Positions 1-7,083 of a stretch of 7,516 nt of DNA are shown here, piece after piece. Location: the NCBI GenBank assembly GCA_002359975.1, contig DENG01000033.1:9428-16943 (forward strand). Direction: 5' to 3'. The stretch's first letter is position 1; every line of letters begins with the position of its first letter. The notes under the pieces are model-generated. The model did not search any database. It was given only the letters and a program-made list of their open reading frames with translations, and was not told the origin of the DNA. The position numbers and the translations under genes are program-made. The stretch comes from Polynucleobacter sp. UBA2650. GTDB lineage: Bacteria > Pseudomonadota > Gammaproteobacteria > Burkholderiales > Burkholderiaceae.

Positions 1-1107
1 AGCCAAGAGGGCAAGCAAATTGTGAACCGTGCGCCCCATGTTGACTTTGTCTTTGGCCCACAAACCTTACATCGCCTACCTGATTTAATTGCTAAACGAC
101 TAGAAACTGGTAAATCCCAAGTGGATATTTCGTTTCCAGAGATTGAGAAATTTGATCACCTCCCTCGTTCGCGTCAAACACGGGGCTCTGCCTTTGTATC
201 CATCATGGAGGGTTGCTCCAAATACTGTAGCTATTGCGTGGTTCCCTATACGCGTGGCGAGGAAGTGTCACGGCCCTTTGAAGATGTTCTCACTGAAATA
301 GTTGGTCTTACCGAACAAGGCGTAAAAGAAATTACCCTGCTTGGACAAAACGTCAATGCGTATCGCGGGACGATGGGCAATAGCAAGGAGATTGCTGACT
401 TTGCCCTGCTTCTCGAGTACATGTCTGAAATCCCAGGGCTTGATCGGATTCGGTTTACGACCAGCCACCCCAAAGAGTTCACACAGCGATTAATCGATGT
501 CTATGACAAAGTGCCTCAACTGGTTAGCCATTTACACCTCCCCGTTCAACATGCCTCTGACACCATTCTTGCTGCGATGAAGCGTGGCTATACCGCACTG
601 GAGTTCAAGAGCATCATTCGTAAGATGCGTGCTGTACGTCCTAATCTGTCCTTATCCAGCGACTTTATCGTGGGCTTTCCTGGTGAGACCGATGCTGACT
701 TTGAAAAATTAATGGATATGGTGGTGGAGCTCAATTTTGATAATAGCTACTCCTTTATATTTAGTCCCCGCCCAGGAACCCCTGCAGCCAATTTAATGGA
801 TGACACCCCCTACGCGATCAAACTCAAACGCTTACAGCGCCTCATTGCTCAAATTGATGCGCAAGCACTTGTGGTTAGCAAGGCCATGCTAGATAAAACA
901 GAGCGTGTTTTGATTGAGGGATTCACGCGCGATGGCGCCCATCTCTTAGGTCGCACTGAAAACAACCGCGTGATTAATATCCTCATTCCCCCCAATGATG
1001 TCGCTCACCCCCAAGCAGATAGCTGGATCGGAGAGATGTTAGATGTCAAGGTCACCGAAGTTCTTAAACATACCCTACGTGGCGAACTTGCTTATGTGCC
1101 CGCCTGA
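1..1107 (+). CDS. miaB: tRNA-2-methylthio-N6-dimethylallyladenosine synthase MiaB, 5' partial
   Basis: MiaB is a radical-SAM enzyme with two iron-sulfur clusters; it adds a methylthio group to i6A37 of tRNAs that read UNN codons. The frame is open from base 1 (S-Q-E-G-K), so the GTG at 22 is internal and not a start. 368 residues are visible. The family is near 450-475, so most of the N-terminal MTTase domain, including its three cluster cysteines, lies outside the window. The radical-SAM triad CSKYCSYC is at visible residues 72, 76 and 79 (codons at 214, 226 and 235). Further MiaB signatures are LLGQNVNAY (about 113-121), HLPVQHAS (179-186) and [10 protein letters not shown] (221-230), followed by a C-terminal TRAM RNA-binding domain from about residue 300. 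The LLGQNVNAY stretch favours MiaB over its relative RimO. The gene ends 11 bases before ybeY, so co-transcription is likely. Confidence 0.96.
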   Translation, partial: SQEGKQIVNRAPHVDFVFGPQTLHRLPDLIAKRLETGKSQVDISFPEIEKFDHLPRSRQTRGSAFVSIMEGCSKYCSYCVVPYTRGEEVSRPFEDVLTEIVGLTEQGVKEITLLGQNVNAYRGTMGNSKEIADFALLLEYMSEIPGLDRIRFTTSHPKEFTQRLIDVYDKVPQLVSHLHLPVQHASDTILAAMKRGYTALEFKSIIRKMRAVRPNLSLSSDFIVGFPGETDADFEKLMDMVVELNFDNSYSFIFSPRPGTPAANLMDDTPYAIKLKRLQRLIAQIDAQALVVSKAMLDKTERVLIEGFTRDGAHLLGRTENNRVINILIPPNDVAHPQADSWIGEMLDVKVTEVLKHTLRGELAYVPA

Positions 1108-1118
1108 AGAAAAGATCC

Positions 1119-1568
1119 ATGCCTAAATTACCATCCATCGAACTGCAATATGCAAGTTCTGCACTACAAACCCAAATAATGTCGATCGCCTCCGAGACAG
1201 AGCTTAGCCAATGGTCCAGAAAGTGTTTTACAAAACCTGCTCGTATTACGATTCGGTTTATCAATAAAGCAGAGGCGCACGATCTAAATCTGTTCTTTCG
1301 GGGCTTTGATAAACCAACCAATGTCCTTACTTTTCCATATCACAACAAGGGTGAAGCAATTGATGCCGATATCGTTTTGTGTATGCCGATTGTGCGCCAA
1401 GAAGCAAAAGAGCAAGGTAAGTTATTGAAGGCCCATTTAGCGCATTTACTCATTCATGGCTGTCTGCATGCCCAGGGTCATGACCATATGAATGCGGCCC
1501 AAACAAAGAAAATGGAGGCCCTTGAAGTCAAGTTACTGGCTTCTATCGGCTTTGCCAATCCCTATTGA
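1119..1568 (+). CDS. ybeY: endoribonuclease YbeY (rRNA maturation factor)
   Basis: YbeY is a small zinc metalloprotein required for 16S rRNA 3'-end maturation and ribosome quality control in the cytoplasm. The 149-residue product is close to the E. coli length of about 155. The family signature HGCLHAQGHDH spans residues 113-123, with H113, H117 and H123 as the expected zinc ligands. Upstream, the conserved block FRGFDKPTNVLTFPY (about 60-74) holds the conserved arginine R61. The ATG at 1119 gives a full-length protein and follows an A/G-rich stretch (GAAGAAAAG, 1106-1114), the only reasonable, though imperfect, ribosome-binding site in the window. In most betaproteobacteria phoH (ybeZ) sits between miaB and ybeY; here only 11 bases do. 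The stop codon lies in the left arm of an inverted repeat at 1561-1588. Confidence 0.95.
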   Translation: MPKLPSIELQYASSALQTQIMSIASETELSQWSRKCFTKPARITIRFINKAEAHDLNLFFRGFDKPTNVLTFPYHNKGEAIDADIVLCMPIVRQEAKEQGKLLKAHLAHLLIHGCLHAQGHDHMNAAQTKKMEALEVKLLASIGFANPY

Positions 1569-1588
1569 TAACAGTTTTCTTCAATAGG
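1561..1588. repeat. 8-bp perfect inverted repeat at the ybeY stop codon
   Basis: CCTATTGA (1561-1568) and TCAATAGG (1581-1588) are exact reverse complements around a 12-base loop. With one bulged C the stem can extend by about two pairs (ATCC.. against ..GGAT). The left arm contains the ybeY TGA. No T-run follows, so it does not look like a standard Rho-independent terminator. It could be a stabilising or processing hairpin between ybeY and corC, or chance; the role is inference. Confidence 0.45.
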
Positions 1589-1602
1589 ATCTTGTCATCA
1601 AA

Positions 1603-1641
1603 ATGTTTTATGCTATGTCTAATCTATGTCAAATAGCTTGA
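1603..1641 (+). other. 12-codon out-of-frame mini-ORF over the corC start
   Basis: ATG at 1603 opens a short frame with a second ATG at 1615 (reading M-F-Y-A-M-S-N-L-C-Q-I-A) and stops with TGA at 1639-1641, 13 bases after the corC ATG. The second ATG belongs to an 11-base near-duplication: ATGTCTAAT at 1615 against ATGTCAAAT at 1626. It has no clear Shine-Dalgarno. It may be a decoy or coupling start for corC, or have no function. Confidence 0.2.
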
Positions 1642-2471
1642 TTGATCGCTTAAGCGCGTTTTTCTCTGTTCAACCCTCTGATCCCAAGGCTCAACGCAAG
1701 GAGTTAATAGAAACTCTGCGAGAGGCACAGATTGATGGTTTGATGGATGCTGACGCCCTCTCGATGATCGAAGGGGTCTTTCAGGTGGGCGAGCTATCGG
1801 CGCGGGATATTCTCTTACCAAGAGCCCAAATAGATTGGATCGATGTCAGCTCTCCCCTACCGCAGATCATTGCGGATGTTGTTAAAACAGGGCATTCACG
1901 TTTTCCGGTCTTTGAGGGTAGCCGTGATCAAGTAATTGGCATTCTGTTGGCCAAAGACCTATTGCGTCACTTTACCGAGAAGGATTTTCAAATCCGTGAT
2001 TGGTTGCGTCCTGCTGTCTTTATTCCGGAGTCAAAGCGTTTGAGCATCCTATTAAAAGACTTTCGTAATAATCGCAATCATCTGGCCATTGTGGTTGACG
2101 AGTACAGTGGCGTGGCTGGAATGATTACGATTGAAGATGTGATTGAGCAAATTGTTGGCGACATCGAGGATGAGCATGACATCGATGAGGAATCTGACAA
2201 CATCACCGTCTTAAAAAATGGTGATTATCGAATCAAAGGTATGACCGAGCTTGAGCAGCTTAATGAAGAGCTAAAGACGGACTTTTCAGCAGAGGACGTA
2301 GAAACTGTAGCTGGGCTGGTGATTCAACATCTAGGTCGAGTGCCAAAATTTGGCGAGCGGGTTCGTATTGATGGTTTTGAATTTGAAGTGCAGCGTGCCG
2401 ACCCTCGTCAAGTGCATATTCTTCTGATGCGTCGCATTGCCCCCTCCAACGCTTCTGCTACCGAATCGTAA
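1626..2471 (+). CDS. corC: CorC/YbeX family CBS-domain protein (soluble)
   Basis: This is a cytoplasmic CBS-pair protein named for magnesium/cobalt efflux alongside CorA; E. coli YbeX has also been tied to ribosome metabolism. The 281 residues match the family's usual length of about 290. The acidic N-terminus (1-50) is followed by CBS1 (about 58-118, with SRFPVFEG and VIGILLAKDLL), CBS2 (about 125-182, with HLAIVVDEYSGVAGMITIED) and the CorC_HlyC domain (about 192-272). No membrane segment is visible, which separates it from the longer membrane-bound CNNM/CorB type. The ATG at 1626 is well bounded because an in-frame TAA lies at 1620-1622, though no Shine-Dalgarno is seen. The gene sits in the conserved ybeY-ybeX-lnt block. 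Its TAA is immediately followed, in the same frame, by the lnt start. Confidence 0.93.
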   Translation: MSNSLIDRLSAFFSVQPSDPKAQRKELIETLREAQIDGLMDADALSMIEGVFQVGELSARDILLPRAQIDWIDVSSPLPQIIADVVKTGHSRFPVFEGSRDQVIGILLAKDLLRHFTEKDFQIRDWLRPAVFIPESKRLSILLKDFRNNRNHLAIVVDEYSGVAGMITIEDVIEQIVGDIEDEHDIDEESDNITVLKNGDYRIKGMTELEQLNEELKTDFSAEDVETVAGLVIQHLGRVPKFGERVRIDGFEFEVQRADPRQVHILLMRRIAPSNASATES

Positions 2472-3992
2472 TTGCAAAGTAGTCGACAGGCCAATCCGAT
2501 TATTTACAGCGCCTTACTTGTTTTTTTAGGGGTTCTTTTAGCAGTCGCGAGTGAGCTTCCCCTTAGTGGTTACTTTCAAATTCCTTTATTTGCTTACGCT
2601 CTATACCTATTAGATCAAAGCAGTGAATCAAGATTGGGCCAAGTATTTCGCGATGGATTCTTACTTGGTCTGGGTTATTTTGTGCCTGCTCTTTGGTGGA
2701 TTTTTATTAGCCTTCACGATGTCGGTGGAATGGCAGTATGGTTATCAAGCCTTGCTGTTCTTGCCCTAGCCAGTCTAATGGCAGTCTATTTTGGATTAGC
2801 CAACCTCATTGCAAAGCAGGTCACTTATTCTGCGTGGCGATCCCTGGCGATTCCTGCGGCATGGGTACTAACTGAATATTTACGAGGTCAGATGTTTACT
2901 GGCTTTCCGTGGATGGGATTTGCCGAGTCGCAAGTGAATGGTCCATTTGCACATATCGCACCTTACTTCGGTGGCTTAGCCTGTACCTTTTTATTTATCT
3001 GGGCCGCCTCACAATTGAGTCAGCCCCGACTACGAAATATCGCTGGCGTAGTGGGAGTGGTTGCAATTGTCCAGGTTTTGGGAATTTGGTCGTTCACCAG
3101 CCCCAAAGACTTGCCCATCTCAGTGCGATTGATTCAGGGGAACTTTGAACAAAGCCTCAAATTTAATCCCGCTGAAATCCTAAAACAAATCCATTTTTAT
3201 CGGGATCAAATAATTAAAGCCCCAGCCGATTTAATTATTGTCCCTGAGACTGCATTTCCCTGGCCTGAGACGGACATTCCCAATCAGTCAATTGAACGTA
3301 TTCAAATATTTGCAAATGAGACAAATAGCCATGTATTACTTGGCTTAATTGGCAAAAGCGCAAAAGGCGATACTGCGGTTCAGTACTCCAATCGAGTCAG
3401 TGGCTTTTCGAACCAACAGCCCATCTACCACTACGATAAATATCACTTAGTTCCTTTTGGTGAATTTATACCTCCAGGCTTTCAGTGGTTTGTGGATGCA
3501 TTTAAAGTGCCGATGAGTGACTTTGCAAGAGGATCGATTGATCAAGCCCCATTTTCGATCCGCCCCAGCGCCAATCCAGATCGCCCGCTTTATGCGGCCA
3601 TCTCAATCTGCTATGAAGATATTTTTGGCAATGAAATCGCCACCCGAATTCGTAATAGCCGAGAACCAGTTAATCTTTTAGTGAACGTTACGAACTTGGC
3701 TTGGTTTGGCCAATCGCAAGCCCCCATGCAGCAACTACGCCTCTCCCAATTACGCTCTCTCGAAACCGGTCTACCCAGTTTACGTGCCACCAATACCGGG
3801 ATCACCGCCGTGATTGATCAGCGCGGCCGAGTTGTAGCAAGCCTTTCGCAATTTGTTCAAGGCGAACTTGATATTCGAGTGCAAGCCTTTGAAGGACAGA
3901 CGCCTTATGTGATCTGGGGCAACTGGCCGATTTTGATCTGGGTTGTTTTTGCTCTGGGGATTGGTTATTGGCGTAGATCGCAACCGAACTGA
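2472..3992 (+). CDS. lnt: apolipoprotein N-acyltransferase Lnt
   Basis: Lnt is an inner-membrane enzyme that transfers an acyl chain from phospholipid to the N-terminal cysteine of apolipoproteins, the last step of lipoprotein maturation. The 506 residues fit the family (about 512 in E. coli). Several hydrophobic segments fill residues 10-210, the nitrilase-type periplasmic domain covers about 215-475, and a last membrane helix lies at about 481-499. The catalytic triad is visible as E259 (VPETAFPW), K323 (YDKYHLVPFGEF) and C380 (ISICYEDIFG); E331 is also conserved. A TTG at 2472 is the only usable start: the frame is closed just upstream by the corC TAA (2469-2471), and the next methionine (residue 87) lies well into the membrane region. 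No Shine-Dalgarno is visible, so translation is probably coupled to corC. At 407-413 the sequence is TNLAWFG where E. coli has NDAWFG. Confidence 0.95.
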   Translation: MQSSRQANPIIYSALLVFLGVLLAVASELPLSGYFQIPLFAYALYLLDQSSESRLGQVFRDGFLLGLGYFVPALWWIFISLHDVGGMAVWLSSLAVLALASLMAVYFGLANLIAKQVTYSAWRSLAIPAAWVLTEYLRGQMFTGFPWMGFAESQVNGPFAHIAPYFGGLACTFLFIWAASQLSQPRLRNIAGVVGVVAIVQVLGIWSFTSPKDLPISVRLIQGNFEQSLKFNPAEILKQIHFYRDQIIKAPADLIIVPETAFPWPETDIPNQSIERIQIFANETNSHVLLGLIGKSAKGDTAVQYSNRVSGFSNQQPIYHYDKYHLVPFGEFIPPGFQWFVDAFKVPMSDFARGSIDQAPFSIRPSANPDRPLYAAISICYEDIFGNEIATRIRNSREPVNLLVNVTNLAWFGQSQAPMQQLRLSQLRSLETGLPSLRATNTGITAVIDQRGRVVASLSQFVQGELDIRVQAFEGQTPYVIWGNWPILIWVVFALGIGYWRRSQPN

Positions 3993-3996
3993 TTTT

Positions 3997-4026
3997 TTAA
4001 CGAGTCCTTGGTTTGCCGAGTAAAAT
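3997..4026 (+). promoter_or_regulatory. possible sigma-70 promoter for glyQS
   Basis: In the 65-base lnt-glyQ gap, TTAACG (3997-4002, 4 of 6 to TTGACA) and TAAAAT (4021-4026, 5 of 6 to TATAAT) are 18 bases apart. This would start transcription near 4033 and leave a leader of about 25 bases before the glyQ ATG. It is the largest gap in the window and the genes change function here, which makes a promoter plausible. The match is moderate and could be chance in AT-rich sequence. Confidence 0.25.
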
Positions 4027-4057
4027 CAAGGTCTTATCTAAAAAATCATTGTGTCGC

Positions 4058-4939
4058 ATGCTAACGTTTCAACAAATTATTCTCAAACTTCAAGATTATT
4101 GGGACCAACAAGGTTGTGCGCTGTTACAGCCCATCGATCTCGAAGTTGGGGCCGGCACCTCGCATACAGCCACTTTTTTACGAGCCATTGGTCCTGAACC
4201 ATGGAAAGCAGCCTATGTTCAGCCCTCAAGACGTCCCAAAGATGGTCGTTATGGAGAAAACCCAAATCGTTTACAGCACTACTATCAATATCAAGTGGTT
4301 TTAAAACCAGCGCCTGCCAATATTTTGGATTTGTATTTAGGCTCTTTAAAAGCCTTGGGGCTTGATCTAAAGCAAAACGATATTCGTTTCGTGGAAGACG
4401 ACTGGGAGAACCCAACCTTAGGGGCGTGGGGCCTTGGCTGGGAGGTTTGGCTCAACGGGATGGAAGTGACTCAGTTTACGTATTTTCAGCAAGTGGGTGG
4501 TTTGGATTGCAAACCGGTATTGGGTGAAATTACCTACGGAATAGAACGCTTAGCGATGTACTTGCAAAACTGCTCCAATGTCTTTGATCTGGTCTGGACA
4601 GAGGGCGTAAGCTATGGTGATGTGTATCATCAAAATGAAGTGGAGCAGTCACGCTATAACTTCGAACACTCCAATACAGACTTTCTGTTTGCAAACTTTA
4701 ATCATTACGAGAGTGAAGCAAAGCGCTTAATGGAGCATGCGCTTGCACTGCCAGCGTATGAGATGGTTTTAAAAGCAGCTCATACCTTTAATCTTCTCGA
4801 TGCCCGTGGGGCTATCTCCGTAACGGAACGTGCTGCCTATATTGGTCGTATTCGTAATCTGTCGCGCTTAGTTGCGCAAGCGTATTACGAGTCACGTGAA
4901 CAACTAGGCTTTCCTATGTTGCAAAGTAAAGCGCATTAA
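4058..4939 (+). CDS. glyQ: glycine--tRNA ligase alpha subunit
   Basis: GlyQ is the catalytic class II aminoacyl-tRNA synthetase subunit of the bacterial alpha2beta2 glycyl-tRNA synthetase; it makes glycyl-adenylate and charges tRNA-Gly together with GlyS. From the ATG at 4058 the protein is 293 residues (about 303 in E. coli) and collinear with the family from its first residues. [10 protein letters not shown] lies at 11-20, the motif 2 region with [16 protein letters not shown] at 58-73, and [31 protein letters not shown] at about 115-145. The motif 3 region [12 protein letters not shown] is at 157-168 and a C-terminal helical part has [15 protein letters not shown] at 244-258. The frame extends upstream to a TTG at 4013, but the extra 15 residues (basic, low conservation) do not resemble family N-termini, so I prefer 4058. 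No clear Shine-Dalgarno precedes it. glyS follows after 15 bases. Confidence 0.96.
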   Translation: MLTFQQIILKLQDYWDQQGCALLQPIDLEVGAGTSHTATFLRAIGPEPWKAAYVQPSRRPKDGRYGENPNRLQHYYQYQVVLKPAPANILDLYLGSLKALGLDLKQNDIRFVEDDWENPTLGAWGLGWEVWLNGMEVTQFTYFQQVGGLDCKPVLGEITYGIERLAMYLQNCSNVFDLVWTEGVSYGDVYHQNEVEQSRYNFEHSNTDFLFANFNHYESEAKRLMEHALALPAYEMVLKAAHTFNLLDARGAISVTERAAYIGRIRNLSRLVAQAYYESREQLGFPMLQSKAH

Positions 4940-4954
4940 GGCATTGATCTTTAT

Positions 4955-7083
4955 ATGAACCGCCCTCCCTTGCTGCTCGAATTATTTACCGAAGAACTCC
5001 CACCAAAATCACTCAAACGGTTGGGCGAATCCCTTTCGCAATCAATTTATGAAAGTTTAAATAAAGCCCAGTTGCTAAGCGCCAGTAGCGCTTATCAGTC
5101 ATTTGCCAGCCCAAGACGTTTAGCAGTACTGATTAGCGATGTTTTAGATCAAGCGCCCGATTATCCGGTGCGCGAGAAACTCTTACCACTCTCAATTGCC
5201 TTTGATGCGCAAGGTAAACCCAGTCAAGCGCTTACAAAAAAGTTAGTGAGCTTGGGTCACCCCGATACCCCGCTCGATCAATTGGAACGTAGCGGTGAAG
5301 GTAAAAATGAGGCACTCTACTTAAATACGATTGCTACAGGCGCACGCCTTGAGTCGGCCTTACAACAGGCTTTGATTGCTGCCATTGATCATTTACCAAT
5401 CGCAAAAATGATGCATTATCAAATCACAGTACCGTCTGGAGCGATTGAAGAGGTTCAATTTGCTAGACCTGTACACCGCATTATTGCTCTTCACGGATCA
5501 AAGACACTTGCAATCCATGCTTTGGGGATTGATGCCAGTAAGCAAACCGAGGGGCATCGTTTTTTATCTTCCGGGATGATAACTATTAGCGATGCGCAGC
5601 AGTACGAGTCCCAGCTCGAAAGCGCTAAGGTGATTGCATCGTTTGGTAAGCGCCGTGCTTACATTGAGTCTGAGTTACAAAAGGCTGCCAAGGGCTTGCG
5701 GGTCCTAATGCCAGATGCTCTTTTGGATGAGGTCACCGCCTTGGTAGAGTATCCGGCGATCTACAGCTGCGAATTTGATCCCGAGTTTTTGGAAGTTCCT
5801 CAGGAATGCTTAATTTTGACAATGCAAACCAATCAGAAATACTTTGCCTTAACTAATCAAGACGGCAAGCTAAGCAATCGCTTCCTTATCGTCTCGAATA
5901 TACAAACGGATCAACCAGAGTCAATTATTTCGGGGAATGAGCGCGTTATTCGCCCCCGTTTGGCGGATGCTCGCTTCTTTTATCTTCAAGATCAGAAACG
6001 TACTTTGGAATCGCGCATTCCTGATTTAGCCAAGGTGATTTATCACAATCAATTAGGAAATCAACTGCAACGCTCAGAACGAGTTCGAGTATTGGCCAAT
6101 GAAATTGCTAGCAACCTAAATCAAGCTGGATCACAGCTTAAGCTTCAGGAGGTTGACCGTGCCGCACAACTCGCTAAAGCTGATCTATTAACGGAAATGG
6201 TTGGCGAGTTCCCCGAGCTACAGGGGGTCATGGGGCTTACTACGCCTTAGCGAATCATGAAGCGCCGGATGTTGCTGCCGCGTGTTACGAACACTATCTC
6301 CCCCGATTTGCTGGGGATTCCCTACCGCAAACCTTAGTGGGAACCGTATTGGCGATCGCCGATAAGTTAGAAACCATTATTGGGATTTGGGGTGTCGGTC
6401 TTGCTCCCACTGGCGATAAGGACCCCTATGCACTGCGTCGCCATGCCTTAGGGATTTGCCGTCTGCTACTGGAAAAGAATCTACCGCTCAATCTGATGCA
6501 ACTGATTGGACTTGCGAAGCAGCAATTTTCAAATCTGGCTTTGAAGGTTGAGATTGATGAAGAGGTTATCTATCAGTTTATTCTGGATCGATTAAAAGCA
6601 TACTTAAAAGATCAAGTGATTGAAGGGGCTGCCTTTAGTTCCGCAGAGATTGATGCGGTACTAAGTGCCCATCCAGATAGGATCAACGATCTAATTGCAC
6701 GTTTGTTGGCAATTCGAGCCTTTAATCAGCTGCCCCAAGCAAATTCGCTTGCCAGCGCCAATAAGCGAATTAGCAATATTCTGAAAAAAGTGGAAGGTAA
6801 ACCAAATACGGATATCAACCCGAGTTTGCTCTCCATCGCAGCAGAACAGAATTTATATGCCGCTCTTACAGAACTGCAGCCGCGCCTTGATCAACAGCTC
6901 CAAGCCCAACAGTTTTTTAATTTACTGCAAGATCTTGTTGCGCTTAGTGAACCAATTGATCAATTCTTTGCGGATGTCATGGTGATGGATGAGAACATCG
7001 GGCTTCGCAATAATCGTCTTGCCCTGCTGCAATGTCTCCACCAACAAATGAATTTAGTCGCCGATATTGGCAAGCTTGCATGA
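4955..7083 (+). pseudogene. glyS: glycine--tRNA ligase beta subunit, interrupted by a one-base frameshift
   Basis: GlyS is the tRNA-recognising beta subunit that pairs with GlyQ. The first part (4955-6250, 431 residues) starts with LLLELFTEELPPKSL and carries RPVHRIIAL (171-179), LTMQTNQKYFAL (288-299), GNERVIRPRLADARFF (327-342) and AKADLLTEMVGEFPELQGVMG (407-427). It then leaves the family sequence after G427 and stops at TAG 6248-6250. Homology resumes in the -1 frame at 6238 (YYALANHEAPDVAAA) and continues through GDKDPYALRR, LASANKRISNIL and FFADVMVMDENIGLRNNRL to TGA at 7081-7083. Restoring one base gives 709 residues, near the family's usual length (689 in E. coli). The downstream half has no true start at its GTG (6337). 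The gene is normally essential and both halves look well conserved, so a base-calling error in a G-run is more likely than a dead gene. Recent mutation or ribosomal slippage is possible. An AAGG at 4938-4941, 13 bases before the ATG, is the only candidate ribosome-binding site. Confidence 0.93.
6232..6250 (+). other. glyS frameshift site and premature stop
   Basis: The 0 frame reads ATG GGG CTT ACT ACG CCT TAG. Adding one G to the GGGG run at 6232-6235 gives ATG GGG GCT TAC TAC GCC, i.e. M-G-A-Y-Y-A, which matches the family spacing (E. coli has M-G-M-H-Y-A). A GGGGG run lies just upstream at 6223-6227. Glycine tRNA on GGG (6233-6235) could also re-pair on GGG one base back (6232-6234), so slippage is not excluded. 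I saw no strong stimulatory stem downstream. Confidence 0.85.

Noticed and set aside
22..24. GTG as a start of miaB
   Set aside because: The frame is open to base 1 and the residues before it (SQEGKQI) continue MiaB homology, so the gene is cut by the window edge.
1565..1619. Promoter for corC (TTGATA at 1565 or TTGTCA at 1592 with a TATG-type -10)
   Set aside because: No -10 with more than three matches lies at 16-18 bases from either -35; the better TATGCT (1609-1614) is only 11 bases from TTGTCA.
3975..4005. Intrinsic terminator after lnt, suggested by a TTTTTT run at 3993-3998
   Set aside because: No GC-rich stem precedes the T-run, so there is no support for a terminator.
4013..4057. 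TTG-initiated N-terminal extension of glyQ
   Set aside because: The 15 extra residues do not resemble GlyQ N-termini, the region overlaps a promoter-like gap, and ATG 4058 gives the expected start.
3993..4057. Glycine riboswitch or T-box leader for glyQS
   Set aside because: The gap is only 65 bases, too short for either, and no T-box consensus or glycine aptamer core is visible.
4083..4415. 110-codon open frame on the minus strand
   Set aside because: It lies wholly antisense to highly conserved glyQ sequence and has no recognisable motif; it is a shadow of the real gene, as are the other minus-strand frames in the window.
6337..7083. A separate 248-residue gene starting at GTG 6337
   Set aside because: It is the C-terminal part of GlyS; homology in the same frame extends upstream to 6238 and joins the first half through a one-base shift.
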